Shown: positions 1-8,806, counted from the first letter of the stretch. The stretch: 64,000 nt of DNA from DDH964 sp963806685 (GCA_963806685.1 CAWDZB010000012.1:1-64000), one strand, 5' to 3'. Made by a program: numbers and translations. Notes: generated from the sequence alone by a model not told the origin.

Positions 1-227
1 GTCTTCTCCCCTCGGGCATCCAGGGCGTCGAGGGAGGGTTCGACCGAGGCGACGCGATACGCATCTGCGACCTCGCCGGCGAGGAGTTTGCCATCGGCGT
101 CATCAACTATTCGCTGTCCGAGCTGCTGCGCATCATGGGCAAGAAAACCTCGGAGATCGAGGGGGCCCTCGGCTACAAGTACTACGACGAGGTCATCCAC
201 CGGGACAACCTGGTCATTAAAAAATAG
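1..227 (+). CDS. proB: Glutamate 5-kinase, C-terminal end (partial)
   Basis: Reading from base 3 gives about 74 codons ending in TAG at 225-227. The peptide has the glycine-rich start of a PUA domain (GIQGVEGGF, FDRGDAIRI) and the ending typical of glutamate 5-kinase (INYSLSELLRIMGKK, then EVIHRDNLVI). ProB phosphorylates glutamate in the first step of proline synthesis in the cytosol. Its place directly before proA, whose product takes the next step, supports the call. Only the C-terminal PUA part is inside the window; the kinase domain lies upstream. Confidence 0.9.
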   Translation, partial: LLPSGIQGVEGGFDRGDAIRICDLAGEEFAIGVINYSLSELLRIMGKKTSEIEGALGYKYYDEVIHRDNLVIKK

Positions 228-292
228 GTGCAAGGTTCAAGGTACAAGGTTTGAAGCTTAAAACCGCTACCTTGATCCTTGAACCCTGCACC
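228..292. repeat. Intergenic inverted repeat between proB and proA
   Basis: The left arm (228-250) is built from the repeated word CAAGGT/CAAGGTT. The right arm (269-292) is close to its reverse complement (ACCTTGAT, CCTTGAACC, TGCACC). It can fold into a long imperfect hairpin just before the proA ribosome binding site (AAGGAG at 299-304). It may be transcript processing or attenuation structure, or a repeat element; the sequence does not decide. Confidence 0.6.
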
Positions 293-311
293 TGCTTTCA
301 AGGAGTTTTCG

Positions 312-1568
312 ATGAGCGTGCGCGACGAAATGCTGGCCCTGGCGCGGGAGGCGAAACAGGCCGCCCGGGTGATGGCGACCCTCTCCAGCGGCGTCAAGAA
401 CGAACTGCTGCAGAACATGGCGGCAGCCCTGGAGGAGTGCAGCGAGGAGTTGCAGGCGGCCAACGAGCTTGACCTGGCCGCGGCCCGCGAGCGCGGCCTG
501 GCACCGGCGATGGTCGATCGCCTGGCCCTCGACGAGGGGCGCATCCGGGCAATGGCCGATGGCCTGCGCGAGGTCGCGCTGCTCCCCGACCCGGTCGGCG
601 AGGTGACCGGCATGTGGCGGCGCCCCAACGGCATCCAGGTCGGCCGGATGCGCATTCCCCTCGGGGTGATCGGCATCATCTTCGAATCCCGCCCCAACGT
701 CACCGCCGATGCCGCCGGGCTCTGCCTGAAGAGCGGCAACGCCGTGGTGCTGCGCGGCGGCTCCGAGGCGCTGCACTCCAACACCGCCATCGGCGCGGTG
801 CTCAAGGGGGAGCTGGCCCGCCTCGGCCTGCCGACGGCGGCGCTGCAGGTGGTCGCCACCAGCGACCGCGCCGCGGTCACGGAACTGCTCAAACTGGAGG
901 AGGAGATCGACCTGATCATCCCCAGAGGCGGCGAGGGACTGATCCGTTTCGTCAGCGAGCACTCGCGGATTCCGGTGATCAAACATTACAAGGGGGTCTG
1001 CCACACCTTCGTCGACGCCAGCGCCGATTTCGAGATGGCCGAAGAGATCTGCGTCAACGCCAAGGTGCAGCGCCCCGGGGTCTGCAACGCCATGGAGACG
1101 CTCTTGATCCACAAGGACGTCGCCGAGACCTTCGTACCGCGCATCGCCGCCACCCTGCGTGACCAGGGGGTGGAACTGCGCGGCTGCCCGGTCACCCGCG
1201 AGTTCGCCCCGGAGGTCAAGGCGGCGACGGAGGAGGACTACGGCACCGAATTCCTTGACCTGATCCTGGCGGTCAAGGTCGTCGAGGACCTCGACGAGGC
1301 GATCGCCCACATCCAGCGCTTCGGTTCGCTGCACACCGAGGTGATCGTCACCTGCGACTACGCCAACGCCCAGCGCTTCCTGCGCGAGGTCAATTCGGGC
1401 GTGGTGATGGTCAACGCCTCGTCGCGCTTTTCCGACGGCAACCAGCTCGGGCTCGGCGCCGAGATCGGCATCTCCACCACCAAGCTCCACTCCTTCGGAC
1501 CGATGGGCTTGGAGGATTTGACCACCCGCAAGTTCGTGGTCCTCGGCGATGGACAGATAAGACCGTAA
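312..1568 (+). CDS. proA: Gamma-glutamyl phosphate reductase
   Basis: The product is 418 residues, the usual ProA length. It belongs to the aldehyde dehydrogenase superfamily and reduces glutamyl-5-phosphate to glutamate semialdehyde with NADPH in proline synthesis. Visible family features are the N-terminal Arg/Lys-rich helix region, RIPLGVIGIIFESRPNVT, LKSGNAVVLRGGSEA, the catalytic cysteine region VQRPGVCNAMETLL and the C-terminal GLGAEIGISTTKLHSFGPMG. The ATG at 312 is preferred over an in-frame start at 279 because it has AAGGAG 8 bases upstream and begins like the family (MSVRDEML). It follows proB by 84 bases and is probably cotranscribed with it. Confidence 0.96.
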   Translation: MSVRDEMLALAREAKQAARVMATLSSGVKNELLQNMAAALEECSEELQAANELDLAAARERGLAPAMVDRLALDEGRIRAMADGLREVALLPDPVGEVTGMWRRPNGIQVGRMRIPLGVIGIIFESRPNVTADAAGLCLKSGNAVVLRGGSEALHSNTAIGAVLKGELARLGLPTAALQVVATSDRAAVTELLKLEEEIDLIIPRGGEGLIRFVSEHSRIPVIKHYKGVCHTFVDASADFEMAEEICVNAKVQRPGVCNAMETLLIHKDVAETFVPRIAATLRDQGVELRGCPVTREFAPEVKAATEEDYGTEFLDLILAVKVVEDLDEAIAHIQRFGSLHTEVIVTCDYANAQRFLREVNSGVVMVNASSRFSDGNQLGLGAEIGISTTKLHSFGPMGLEDLTTRKFVVLGDGQIRP

Positions 1569-1574
1569 CCAAGA

Positions 1575-1652
1575 ACCGGTGACGGGTAACGGGTGACGGA
1601 TAAAATCCCTTACCGAAGACCCGCCACCCGCCACCGATTACCCGTCACTTAC
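1575..1652. repeat. Intergenic inverted repeat between proA and nadD
   Basis: The left arm repeats the word GGTGACGGGTAAC. The right arm (about 1631-1652) reads ACCGATTACCCGTCACTTACC, close to its reverse complement. Like the proB-proA repeat, it is made from short direct words copied and inverted. It fills almost the whole space between the two genes. The function is unknown. Confidence 0.55.
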
Positions 1653-1655
1653 CCT

Positions 1656-2309
1656 ATGCGCCTCGGCATCCTCGGCGGTACCTTCAATCCCATTCACATC
1701 GCGCACCTGCGCGTTGCCGAGGAGGTGCGCGAAGTCTGTGCCCTCGACCAGGTGATGTTCCTGCCCGCCGCGACCCCGCCGCACAAGTCGGTGGCCGAGG
1801 AGGTCTCCTTCACCGACCGCCTGGCGTTGGTCGAGGCGGCGGTTGCCGATCACCCCGACTTCTTTGCTTCCGACCTCGAGGGGCAGCGGCTGGGCAAGAG
1901 TTTCTCCGTCCACACCTTGGAAATCCTCCATGGCGAACGCCCCGGCGACGAGTTTTTCTTCATCATCGGCATGGATTCCTTTCGCGATCTCGCGACCTGG
2001 CACGATTACCCCCGGCTCTTCGCCCTCGCCAATATTGTCGTCGCGTCGCGGCCGGGGGTGGACGACCAGCAGCCGGAGGAACTCCTCCCCGTTGCCATGC
2101 GGGACCAGTTCTGCTATGATGCTCAGTCAAAAATCTGGCGGCACGACAGTGGTACCTCGCTGATTTTCCTCGCGGAAACCTATCTCGATATTTCCTCGAC
2201 GCGGATCCGTCAGCTGGTCGCCGCCGGCCGCTCGATCCGCTATCTCGTTCCGCCCGCCGTGGCGGAGCTTATTCAACGCCGGGGCCTCTACCGCCCCCCG
2301 GAAAGGTAA
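1656..2309 (+). CDS. nadD: Nicotinate-mononucleotide adenylyltransferase
   Basis: This 217-residue nucleotidyltransferase transfers AMP to nicotinate mononucleotide to make deamido-NAD in cytosolic NAD synthesis. The start has the family signature GILGGTFNPIHIAHL (the HxGH-type ATP site GGTFNPIH). Later come FLPAATPPHK, FIIGMDSFRDLATWHDYPRL and the ISST[R]IR motif near the C terminus. The ATG at 1656 is chosen because it begins MRLGILGGTF; the open frame reaches further up but would add repeat-encoded residues. It sits in the familiar proA-nadD-rsfS-rlmH order. Confidence 0.95.
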   Translation: MRLGILGGTFNPIHIAHLRVAEEVREVCALDQVMFLPAATPPHKSVAEEVSFTDRLALVEAAVADHPDFFASDLEGQRLGKSFSVHTLEILHGERPGDEFFFIIGMDSFRDLATWHDYPRLFALANIVVASRPGVDDQQPEELLPVAMRDQFCYDAQSKIWRHDSGTSLIFLAETYLDISSTRIRQLVAAGRSIRYLVPPAVAELIQRRGLYRPPER

Positions 2310-2314
2310 CGCCC

Positions 2315-2686
2315 TTGCAGTCCAGAACCTGCGCCCTGCTGGCCGCCGATTACGCCCTCGACAAGAAGGCCTTCAACCTTCGTATCCTCGATGTCGAGGG
2401 GCTCTCCTCCCTGACCGACTACCTGCTGCTCGCCTCCGGACGTTCCGACCGCCAGGTCCAGGCGATCGCGGAAGGGATCCGCCTCGGCCTGAAGAAAGAC
2501 CATGACACCCTGCCGCTGGCCGTGGAAGGGATGGACGAGGGGCGCTGGGTGCTGCTCGATTACGGCGACGTCATGGTGCACGTCTTCCAGGAGCCGGTGC
2601 GCGACTTCTACGACCTCGACGGCCTGTGGAGCGAGGCTCCGGCGGTGCCCCTGCCGGCTGCCGAAGGGACCGCGGCGGGCCGCTGA
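2315..2686 (+). CDS. rsfS: Ribosomal silencing factor RsfS
   Basis: The 123-residue protein binds uL14 on the 50S subunit and blocks subunit joining under nutrient stress. It shows the DUF143 core: KKAFNLRILDV, LTDYLLLASGRSDRQVQAI, and VLLDYGDVMVHVFQEPVRDFYDLDGLW. The start is TTG at 2315 with a GGAAAGG Shine-Dalgarno-like stretch a few bases upstream. It follows nadD by 5 bases, and its TGA overlaps the ATG of rlmH (TGATG), so translation of the two is probably coupled. Confidence 0.93.
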   Translation: MQSRTCALLAADYALDKKAFNLRILDVEGLSSLTDYLLLASGRSDRQVQAIAEGIRLGLKKDHDTLPLAVEGMDEGRWVLLDYGDVMVHVFQEPVRDFYDLDGLWSEAPAVPLPAAEGTAAGR

Positions 2687-3159
2687 TGCGCCTCAGTCTC
2701 TACTGCGTCGGCAAGCTATCGGAACCCTGGCTCCAGGCCGGAATGGCCGAGTATGCCGGCCGCGTCCGGCGCTACCTGAGCTTTGCCGAGATCGAGCTCA
2801 AGGAGGAGAAGGGGGGGCGCAAGCAGGACCAGCGGCAGATCCGCGACCGCGAAGGGGAGCGGCTGCTGGCCCGGCTGCCGGGGCAGGCTTTCACCATCGT
2901 CCTCGACGAGCGCGGCAAGCAGCTCGGCTCCGAGGAACTGGCCGAACTGCTCGGCCAGCGGATGCTGGACGGCACCGGCGAGGTGGCGCTGGTGGTCGGC
3001 GGCGCCTACGGCCTGAGCGAAGCGGTGAAGGGTCGCGCCGACCTGCTCCTGTCCCTATCCAGCCTGACCCTGACTCACCAGATGGCCCGGCTGCTGCTCT
3101 GCGAACAGCTCTACCGCGGGCTGACGATTCTACGCAACGAACCCTACCACAACCGCTGA
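2686..3159 (+). CDS. rlmH: 23S rRNA (pseudouridine-1915-N3)-methyltransferase RlmH
   Basis: The 157-residue SPOUT-family protein methylates pseudouridine 1915 in helix 69 of 23S rRNA using SAM. The SAM-binding knot is visible: VLDERGKQLGSEELAELL, then LVVGGAYGLSEAVKGRADLLLSLS split by one residue step, SSLTLTHQMARLLLCEQLYR, and the C-terminal NEPYHNR. Length and ending match the family. The ATG at 2686 overlaps the rsfS stop. An upstream in-frame ATG at 2626 lies inside rsfS and would add a non-family extension. Confidence 0.95.
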   Translation: MRLSLYCVGKLSEPWLQAGMAEYAGRVRRYLSFAEIELKEEKGGRKQDQRQIRDREGERLLARLPGQAFTIVLDERGKQLGSEELAELLGQRMLDGTGEVALVVGGAYGLSEAVKGRADLLLSLSSLTLTHQMARLLLCEQLYRGLTILRNEPYHNR

Positions 3160-3181
3160 CTGCGCGCGGCAAGGAGAGGTC

Positions 3182-3535
3182 ATGACCGAAGAACAACTCG
3201 AGGCGGCTCGCCAGCGCCTGCTGCAGATGCGCAAGGAGCTGCTGCAGGAGGTTCGCGATGGCCACGCCGCCAGTCGCGAACTCGGCCAGGACGGGGTCCC
3301 CGACCTCGGTGACATGTCGTCTACCACCTACAGCCGCGACGTGCTGCTCAACCTCGGTGAGGCCCAGCAGCAGATGGTGCGCGACATCGACGCCGCCCTG
3401 GAACGGATTGCCAGCGGGGAATACGGCATCTGCATGCGCTGCGACGAGGAGATCGCTCCCCGGCGGCTCGACGTGCGCCCCTTTTCCCGCTATTGTATCG
3501 ACTGCAAAAGCGACATCGAAAAATTCGGTGAATAA
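3182..3535 (+). CDS. DksA/TraR-type C4 zinc-finger protein
   Basis: This 117-residue protein has an N-terminal coiled-coil-like region rich in Glu, Arg and Leu, then a C-terminal zinc finger with CMRCDEE and CIDCK, a C-X2-C...C-X2-C arrangement at about residues 83-107. Proteins of this class bind RNA polymerase through the secondary channel and adjust transcription, often with ppGpp. It is shorter than E. coli DksA (151 residues), so the exact role is open. An AAGGAGAGGT ribosome site precedes the ATG. It lies 22 bases after rlmH and 42 before the next gene. Confidence 0.85.
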   Translation: MTEEQLEAARQRLLQMRKELLQEVRDGHAASRELGQDGVPDLGDMSSTTYSRDVLLNLGEAQQQMVRDIDAALERIASGEYGICMRCDEEIAPRRLDVRPFSRYCIDCKSDIEKFGE

Positions 3536-3577
3536 GCCACCGGCTTTCAATTCGGGCTCCGCCCTCAGGAGAAGCTC

Positions 3578-4960
3578 ATGACCATCATGTCATTCCTGCT
3601 GCTGATCATCCTGTTTCTGGTCTTCTTCCTCTACTTCTCCGGGCTCAATCCCCAGGACCTGACGATCTATTTCTGGCCGGACCACAGCATCACCCACTCG
3701 GTCGCAATCATCATCGTCGGCGCCATCCTGCTCGGCCTGATCCTCGGCTATGCCGCCCATCTCTACGGCACGGCCAGCCACCTGCTCAAGCACTGGCGCC
3801 GCGACCGCCAGGAGAAGAAGGCCAAGGAGGTCGGCGCCATTTACCGCGAGGGGGTCGGGCGGCTCCTTTCCGGCGACATCAAGCGCGCCCACGGCCTGCT
3901 GCAGAAGGCCCTCGACCGTGACCCGGCCCGCGTCGATACTTACATCGCCATGGCCAACGTCCATCTCCAGGAAGGGCATCCCCAGGAGGCGCTGACCCTG
4001 CTGCTCAAGGCACGGGGCATCGAGCCACGCAGCCTGGAAGTCCTATTCAAGCTCGCCAACACCTACGAGGAAAGCGGCCAGGACGACCAGGCACAGCAGG
4101 TCTACCAGGATCTGCTGCTGATCGAGGGCGACAACCGCAAGGCGCTGCGCTGCCTGCGCGACCTGCACATCCGCCACGACCGCTGGCAGGAGGCCCTTAC
4201 CCTGCAGAAACGGGTGCTCAAGGCCGGTCCCGGAGCCAACCGCATCGAGGAGGAGAAGCAGAAGGCCCTCTACCTGCGTTACGAGGTCGCCCGCCAGGGG
4301 ATCGAGGAAGGTGAAATCGACCAGGCCAGGAGCGAACTCAAGGAGATCATCAAGCGGGACCCGGCCTTCGTTCCGGCCCGGGTCTCCCTGGGCGACACCC
4401 ACCGCCTGCAGAACCGCAACGACGAGGCCATCGGCATCTGGCAGGACGGCTACCGCCAGCTCGGCAAGAGCATCTTTTTGTCGCGCATGGAAGAGCTCTA
4501 CATCGCCAACGAGGATCCGGCCACGCTGCTTGCCCTCTACCGCTCCTTCCTCAATGACCGCAAGGATGACCTGGTGCTGCGCCTATTCTTCGGCAAGCTC
4601 TGCCTGCGCCTGGAAATGGTCGACGAGGCGCTTGAGCAGCTCTACGCGGTGGAAAGCACCGGGGTCGAATCCCGCAAGCTGCACCTGCTCCTCGCCGAAG
4701 CCCACCGCCGGCGCAAGCGCCTGGACGCCTCCATCGCCGAATACCAGAAGGCGCTCGGCATCGACGCCCGGCTGAGCCTCGGCTACATCTGCGATGTCTG
4801 CGAGGAGACCATGGACGAGTGGCAGAGCCGCTGTCCATCCTGCGGAACCTGGGGGAGCTTCAGCCTCGCCGGGCGTAAGTACATCCAGAACGTCCCGCCG
4901 GTCGAGATGCGGGCCATCCACCACGGCGAGAGGGAAGAATGGAACGAGGACGCGGATTGA
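3578..4960 (+). CDS. LapA-LapB-like fusion: two-helix membrane anchor plus TPR protein with rubredoxin-like zinc ribbon
   Basis: The 460-residue protein starts with a LapA (DUF1049)-like domain: hydrophobic helices at about 4-18 and 42-64 around a short NPQDLTIYF segment. A basic Arg/Lys stretch and about ten TPR-like helical repeats (roughly 85-395) follow. It ends in a zinc ribbon with CDVC and CPSCG (about 405-425). In E. coli LapA and LapB are separate neighbouring genes, and LapB controls LPS synthesis by delivering LpxC to FtsH. Here both parts are in one frame with no internal start needed. The end overlaps the start of gpmI. The LPS role is inferred from family membership only. Confidence 0.8.
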   Translation: MTIMSFLLLIILFLVFFLYFSGLNPQDLTIYFWPDHSITHSVAIIIVGAILLGLILGYAAHLYGTASHLLKHWRRDRQEKKAKEVGAIYREGVGRLLSGDIKRAHGLLQKALDRDPARVDTYIAMANVHLQEGHPQEALTLLLKARGIEPRSLEVLFKLANTYEESGQDDQAQQVYQDLLLIEGDNRKALRCLRDLHIRHDRWQEALTLQKRVLKAGPGANRIEEEKQKALYLRYEVARQGIEEGEIDQARSELKEIIKRDPAFVPARVSLGDTHRLQNRNDEAIGIWQDGYRQLGKSIFLSRMEELYIANEDPATLLALYRSFLNDRKDDLVLRLFFGKLCLRLEMVDEALEQLYAVESTGVESRKLHLLLAEAHRRRKRLDASIAEYQKALGIDARLSLGYICDVCEETMDEWQSRCPSCGTWGSFSLAGRKYIQNVPPVEMRAIHHGEREEWNEDAD

Positions 4961-6495
4961 ACGGTCCGGTCGCCCTGGTGATCCTCGATGGCTGGGGGAT
5001 CAACGACAGCTGCAGCGCCAATGCCGTCTGCCAGGCGAAGACGCCGCGCCTCAAGGCCCTGTTCCGGGACTACCCCCACACCCGCATCGGCGCCTCCGGT
5101 GAGGATGTCGGCCTCCCCGCCGGGCAGATGGGCAACTCGGAGGTCGGCCATCTCAACATCGGCGCCGGCCGCGTCGTCTACCAGGACCTGACCCGGATCA
5201 GCAAGAGCATCGCCGATGGCGATTTCTTTACCAACCCGGCCTTCTGCAGCGCCCTGAAGCGGCTCAAGGCCAGCGGCGGCAAGCTGCACCTGATGGGGCT
5301 GCTATCCGACGGCGGCGTCCATTCCCACCGCGAACACCTCTACGCGCTGGTCGAACTGGCCCGCCGCCAGGGCATCGCCGAGGTCTGCATCCACGCCTTT
5401 CTCGACGGCCGCGACACGCCGCCGCAGAGCGGCGCCGGCTACCTGAAACAGCTCGAGGCCCGGCTCGCCGAGCTGGACTGCGGCCGGGTGGCGACGGTCA
5501 TCGGCCGCTACTACGCCATGGACCGCGACCACCGCTGGGAGCGGGTCGAACGGGCTTGGCGGGCGATGGTCCTCGGCGAGGGCGAGGCGGCGAGTACGAG
5601 CGCCGCGGCGATCGAGGCGGCTTATGCCGCCAAGGAGACCGACGAATTCGTCAAGCCGCGGATCGTCATTCCCCCCGGCGGGAAGGCGGGAACGGTGGCT
5701 GACGACGACGCCGTCATCTTCTTCAACTTCCGCTCCGACCGCGCCAGGGAGATCACCCGCGCCTTCACCGAGACGGGGTTCAGCGACTTCGAACAACCTA
5801 ACACCCCCAAGCTGGCCGCCTACGTCTGTCTTACCGAATACGACGAGACCTTCGGCCTGCCGGTAGCCTTCCCCTCCGAGAACTACCCCCACCTGCTCGG
5901 CGAAGTGGTCGCCGACGCGGGACTGCGCCAGCTGCGCATTGCCGAGACCGAAAAGTATGCCCACGTCACCTTCTTCTTCAACGGCGGCAACGAGGTTCCC
6001 TTTCCCGGGGAAGACCGGGTGCTGATTCCCTCCCCCAGGGAAGTGGCCACCTACGACCAGAAACCGGAGATGAGCGCCCCGGCGGTCACCGCCGAAGTGG
6101 TGAAGCGGATCGACGAGGAAGACTATGCCCTGATCGTTCTCAACTTCGCCAACCCCGACATGGTCGGCCACACCGGAATCCTCGATGCCGCGGTCCACGC
6201 CATGGAGACCATCGACAGCTGTGTCGGCCAGGTCGTCGACGCGGTCCTCGCCGCCGGCGGCCGGCTGCTGATCACCGCCGATCACGGCAACTGCGAACAG
6301 ATGAGCGACAGCCAGGGGGGACCGCATACCGCCCACACCTCCAACCCGGTGCCGCTGCTGCTGATCGATCCGGCACGGCGCGGCACCACGCTGCGCGGTG
6401 GCGGGATCCTCGCCGACATCGCGCCGACCCTGCTCGCCCTGCTCGGGCTGCCCCAGCCCCCCGAGATGACCGGCAGCAGCCTGCTGGGGACCTGA
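4939..6495 (+). CDS. gpmI: 2,3-bisphosphoglycerate-independent phosphoglycerate mutase
   Basis: The 518-residue manganese enzyme of the alkaline phosphatase superfamily interconverts 3- and 2-phosphoglycerate in glycolysis. Seen are VALVILDGWG at the start, the phospho-serine site GNSEVGHLNIGAGR, the metal and substrate segments HSHREHLYAL, LDGRDTPP and FFNFRSDRAREI, then NFANPDMVGHTG and ADHGNCEQM near the end. The ATG at 4939 overlaps the previous gene by 22 bases; a TTG at 4957 is an alternative start that removes the overlap. Confidence 0.95.
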   Translation: MERGRGLNGPVALVILDGWGINDSCSANAVCQAKTPRLKALFRDYPHTRIGASGEDVGLPAGQMGNSEVGHLNIGAGRVVYQDLTRISKSIADGDFFTNPAFCSALKRLKASGGKLHLMGLLSDGGVHSHREHLYALVELARRQGIAEVCIHAFLDGRDTPPQSGAGYLKQLEARLAELDCGRVATVIGRYYAMDRDHRWERVERAWRAMVLGEGEAASTSAAAIEAAYAAKETDEFVKPRIVIPPGGKAGTVADDDAVIFFNFRSDRAREITRAFTETGFSDFEQPNTPKLAAYVCLTEYDETFGLPVAFPSENYPHLLGEVVADAGLRQLRIAETEKYAHVTFFFNGGNEVPFPGEDRVLIPSPREVATYDQKPEMSAPAVTAEVVKRIDEEDYALIVLNFANPDMVGHTGILDAAVHAMETIDSCVGQVVDAVLAAGGRLLITADHGNCEQMSDSQGGPHTAHTSNPVPLLLIDPARRGTTLRGGGILADIAPTLLALLGLPQPPEMTGSSLLGT

Positions 6496-6526
6496 CCACC
6501 GACCACGCATCACCGAGGGGGAGGGG

Positions 6527-7267
6527 ATGAGCCTTGCCGCCAGGCTGAATCGAGCCGCACGCGAGCTGCTGGAACTTTTCCTCCCCCCGGCCTGTCCCCT
6601 CTGCCGGCGACTGCTGCCGCCCGGCCCGGCCACCGTCTTCTGCCCTGCCTGCAAGGAGCGGATGCCGCCGCTGGCCGCGCCCCGCTGCAGCCGCTGCGCC
6701 CTCCCTTTTGCAACCGACGACGGCGCCGACCACCTCTGCAGCGACTGCCTGCGCGAAACCGTACCGGCCTTCTCCCGGGTCCAGGCGGCCGGCCTCTACG
6801 CCGATCCCCTGCGTCACGCCATCCAGCGTTTCAAGTACTCCGGAGCGGTTCATCTCGACCGGTCCCTGGCCGAATTGCTGGCCGGCCGGCTCGACCCCGG
6901 CCCCGCCCGGCTGCTGATCCCGGTGCCCCTGCACCCCTCCCGACTGCGCCAGCGCACCTACAACCAGTCATTGCTGCTGGCGCGCTGCCTCGGCCGCCAG
7001 CTCGGTTTGCCGGTAGCCACCGACCTGCTGCGCCGGACGCGGCCGACGCCCCCCCAGCAGGGCCTGCCGGCGGCCGTCCGCCGCCGCAACCTGCAAGGGG
7101 CCTTCGCCCTGGCAAGGGCGGCGGAGCCCTGCACTATTATGCTGGTCGATGACGTCATGACCACCGGCAGCACCGCCCGGGAATGTGCCCGGGTCCTCCT
7201 CGATGGCGGCGCGGCGCGGGTCGAGGTGGCGGTGGCGGCACGGGCCGGGCAACTTAGACGCCGCTAA
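6527..7267 (+). CDS. ComF family amidophosphoribosyltransferase-like protein
   Basis: The 246-residue protein has the ComF two-part layout. The N-terminal zinc cluster (CPLC, CPAC, CSRC, CSDC, about residues 24-72) is followed by a phosphoribosyltransferase domain with the PRPP loop IMLVDDVMTTGSTARE at about 205-220 and the RTYNQS segment before it. In Bacillus and Haemophilus ComF members support DNA uptake; in many other bacteria the role is unsettled. It starts 31 bases after gpmI with a GGGGGAGGGG-like ribosome site. Confidence 0.85.
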   Translation: MSLAARLNRAARELLELFLPPACPLCRRLLPPGPATVFCPACKERMPPLAAPRCSRCALPFATDDGADHLCSDCLRETVPAFSRVQAAGLYADPLRHAIQRFKYSGAVHLDRSLAELLAGRLDPGPARLLIPVPLHPSRLRQRTYNQSLLLARCLGRQLGLPVATDLLRRTRPTPPQQGLPAAVRRRNLQGAFALARAAEPCTIMLVDDVMTTGSTARECARVLLDGGAARVEVAVAARAGQLRRR

Positions 7268-7327
7268 TTTATCGAAACAATATGCTAAAATGAAGGGTGA
7301 TCCATCGCTGCCCCCCTTGGAGGTACC

Positions 7328-8806
7328 GTGCCCAGCCAACTGCAACAGCTTGCCACTCTCTCCCTGGAGCAGGTTCTCGAAACCATCCCCAGCGGGCTGT
7401 TCGTGGTCGATCTGCAGCAGCGGGTGATCTGCTGGAACGCCGAGGCCGAGCGGATTACCGGCTATGCTGCCGCCGAAGTTCTCGGCCGGCACTGCTCCTT
7501 CCTCTCCGGCATCCCCTGCGGCCGCAGCTGCGGGCTGTTCGACCCCGACCTGCCCAAGCCGATTACTGGCATCCCCTGCTCGATACGGCGCAAGGACGGC
7601 CGGCGCATCCTGCTCGCCAAGAACGTCGATTACCTGCGCGACGGTAAGGGAGAGGTCATCGGCGGCATCGAATCGTTCATCGACATCACCCGCCGCCGCC
7701 ACCTCGAAAAGCGCCTGCGCAACCACTCCCGGCACCTTGAGGGAGCAGTTCGGCAGCGCACCGCCGAGCTCGAAAAGGAGCGTTCCCGGCTCGGCACGGT
7801 CCTCGACTCCATGGAGGACCTGGCCTACCTGGTCGGCAGCGACTTCCGGCTCCATTTTATCAACCGCTCGCTGCAGCAGGCCTTCGGCGCGGTACAGGGC
7901 CAGCTTTGCCACCGGGCCATCTACGGCCGCTCCGAGCCCTGTCCCTGGTGTCCGCTGGAGCAGGTGCTGGGCGGTGAGACGGTTCGCGAGGAACGCAGCT
8001 TCGAGATCAACCACCGCAGTTACGAGGTCATCCACTCGCCGCTGCTCAATGCCGAGGGGGAGATCGAGAAACTTGCCGTCTACCGGGACATCACCGCCCG
8101 CAAGCAGGCTGAAGAGCAGCTGCGCGAGGCCAACCGCGAACTGGACGCCTTCGTCTATACCGTCTCCCACGACCTGCGCAGCCCGCTGACCCCGATCATC
8201 GGCTTCGCCGAGTTCCTGCGCGAAGAATACCGCGACCGCCTCGATGCCCAGGGCCTCGACCTGCTCCACGAGATCGAAACCCAGGGGCAGAAGATGCTCG
8301 CCCTGATGGAGGACCTGCTCACCCTCTCCCGGGTCGGCCGGGTCGAGCCGCCTGCCGCCCCTCTCCCCCTGGCATCGATCCTCGCCGAAGTCCTCGACCT
8401 CCAGAGCCGGGAGATCAATCGCCTCGGCCTGCGGATCGACGTCGGCGAGCTGCCCGACCTGCCGCTGCCCGAGACCCTGCTCAGCGAGCTTTTCACCATC
8501 CTGATCGAAAACGCCATCCATTACGCTGGGCTGCCGGGGAGCAGCATCGAAATCGACAGCCTGCCCGCCGGCGAGAATATCCGGATTTTGGTCCGTGATC
8601 ATGGTCCGGGAGTTCCGGAGCCGGAGCGCCAGCGGGTCTTTGATCCCTTCTATCGCGGCTCGACCGCCGGCAAGCGACCCGGGACCGGGATCGGCCTGGC
8701 GACGGTACGCAAGGTCGCCCGCCTCTACGGCGGCCGCTGCTGGGTGGAGGAGACCCCCGGCGGCGGCGCCACTTTCTGCATCGAATTTCCCAGCCCGCCC
8801 GCCTGA
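7328..8806 (+). CDS. PAS-domain sensor histidine kinase
   Basis: The 492-residue protein starts at GTG 7328 with GGAGG 5 bases upstream. It has two PAS domains (about 15-125 and 150-260), the first ending in the PAC segment GGIESFIDITRRR and the second in YRDITARKQAEEQL. The HisKA box is VSHDLRSPLTPIIGF (phospho-acceptor His at about 279), and the HATPase domain has N-box ENAIHY, G1 DHGPGVP and G2 GTGIGLATV. There are no membrane helices, so it is probably a cytosolic sensor. No response regulator is adjacent. Each PAS domain carries a cysteine cluster (CSFLSGIPCGRSC; CPWCP). Confidence 0.9.
   Translation: MPSQLQQLATLSLEQVLETIPSGLFVVDLQQRVICWNAEAERITGYAAAEVLGRHCSFLSGIPCGRSCGLFDPDLPKPITGIPCSIRRKDGRRILLAKNVDYLRDGKGEVIGGIESFIDITRRRHLEKRLRNHSRHLEGAVRQRTAELEKERSRLGTVLDSMEDLAYLVGSDFRLHFINRSLQQAFGAVQGQLCHRAIYGRSEPCPWCPLEQVLGGETVREERSFEINHRSYEVIHSPLLNAEGEIEKLAVYRDITARKQAEEQLREANRELDAFVYTVSHDLRSPLTPIIGFAEFLREEYRDRLDAQGLDLLHEIETQGQKMLALMEDLLTLSRVGRVEPPAAPLPLASILAEVLDLQSREINRLGLRIDVGELPDLPLPETLLSELFTILIENAIHYAGLPGSSIEIDSLPAGENIRILVRDHGPGVPEPERQRVFDPFYRGSTAGKRPGTGIGLATVRKVARLYGGRCWVEETPGGGATFCIEFPSPPA

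Noticed and set aside
267..1634. Long minus-strand open frame of 455 codons opposite proA, and similar long antisense frames across the core (for example 5302-6654, 6968-8881, 14206-15993, 51384-52898)
   Set aside because: Each lies fully opposite a well-supported gene in GC-rich DNA, where antisense frames stay open by codon composition. None shows family motifs or a ribosome site.
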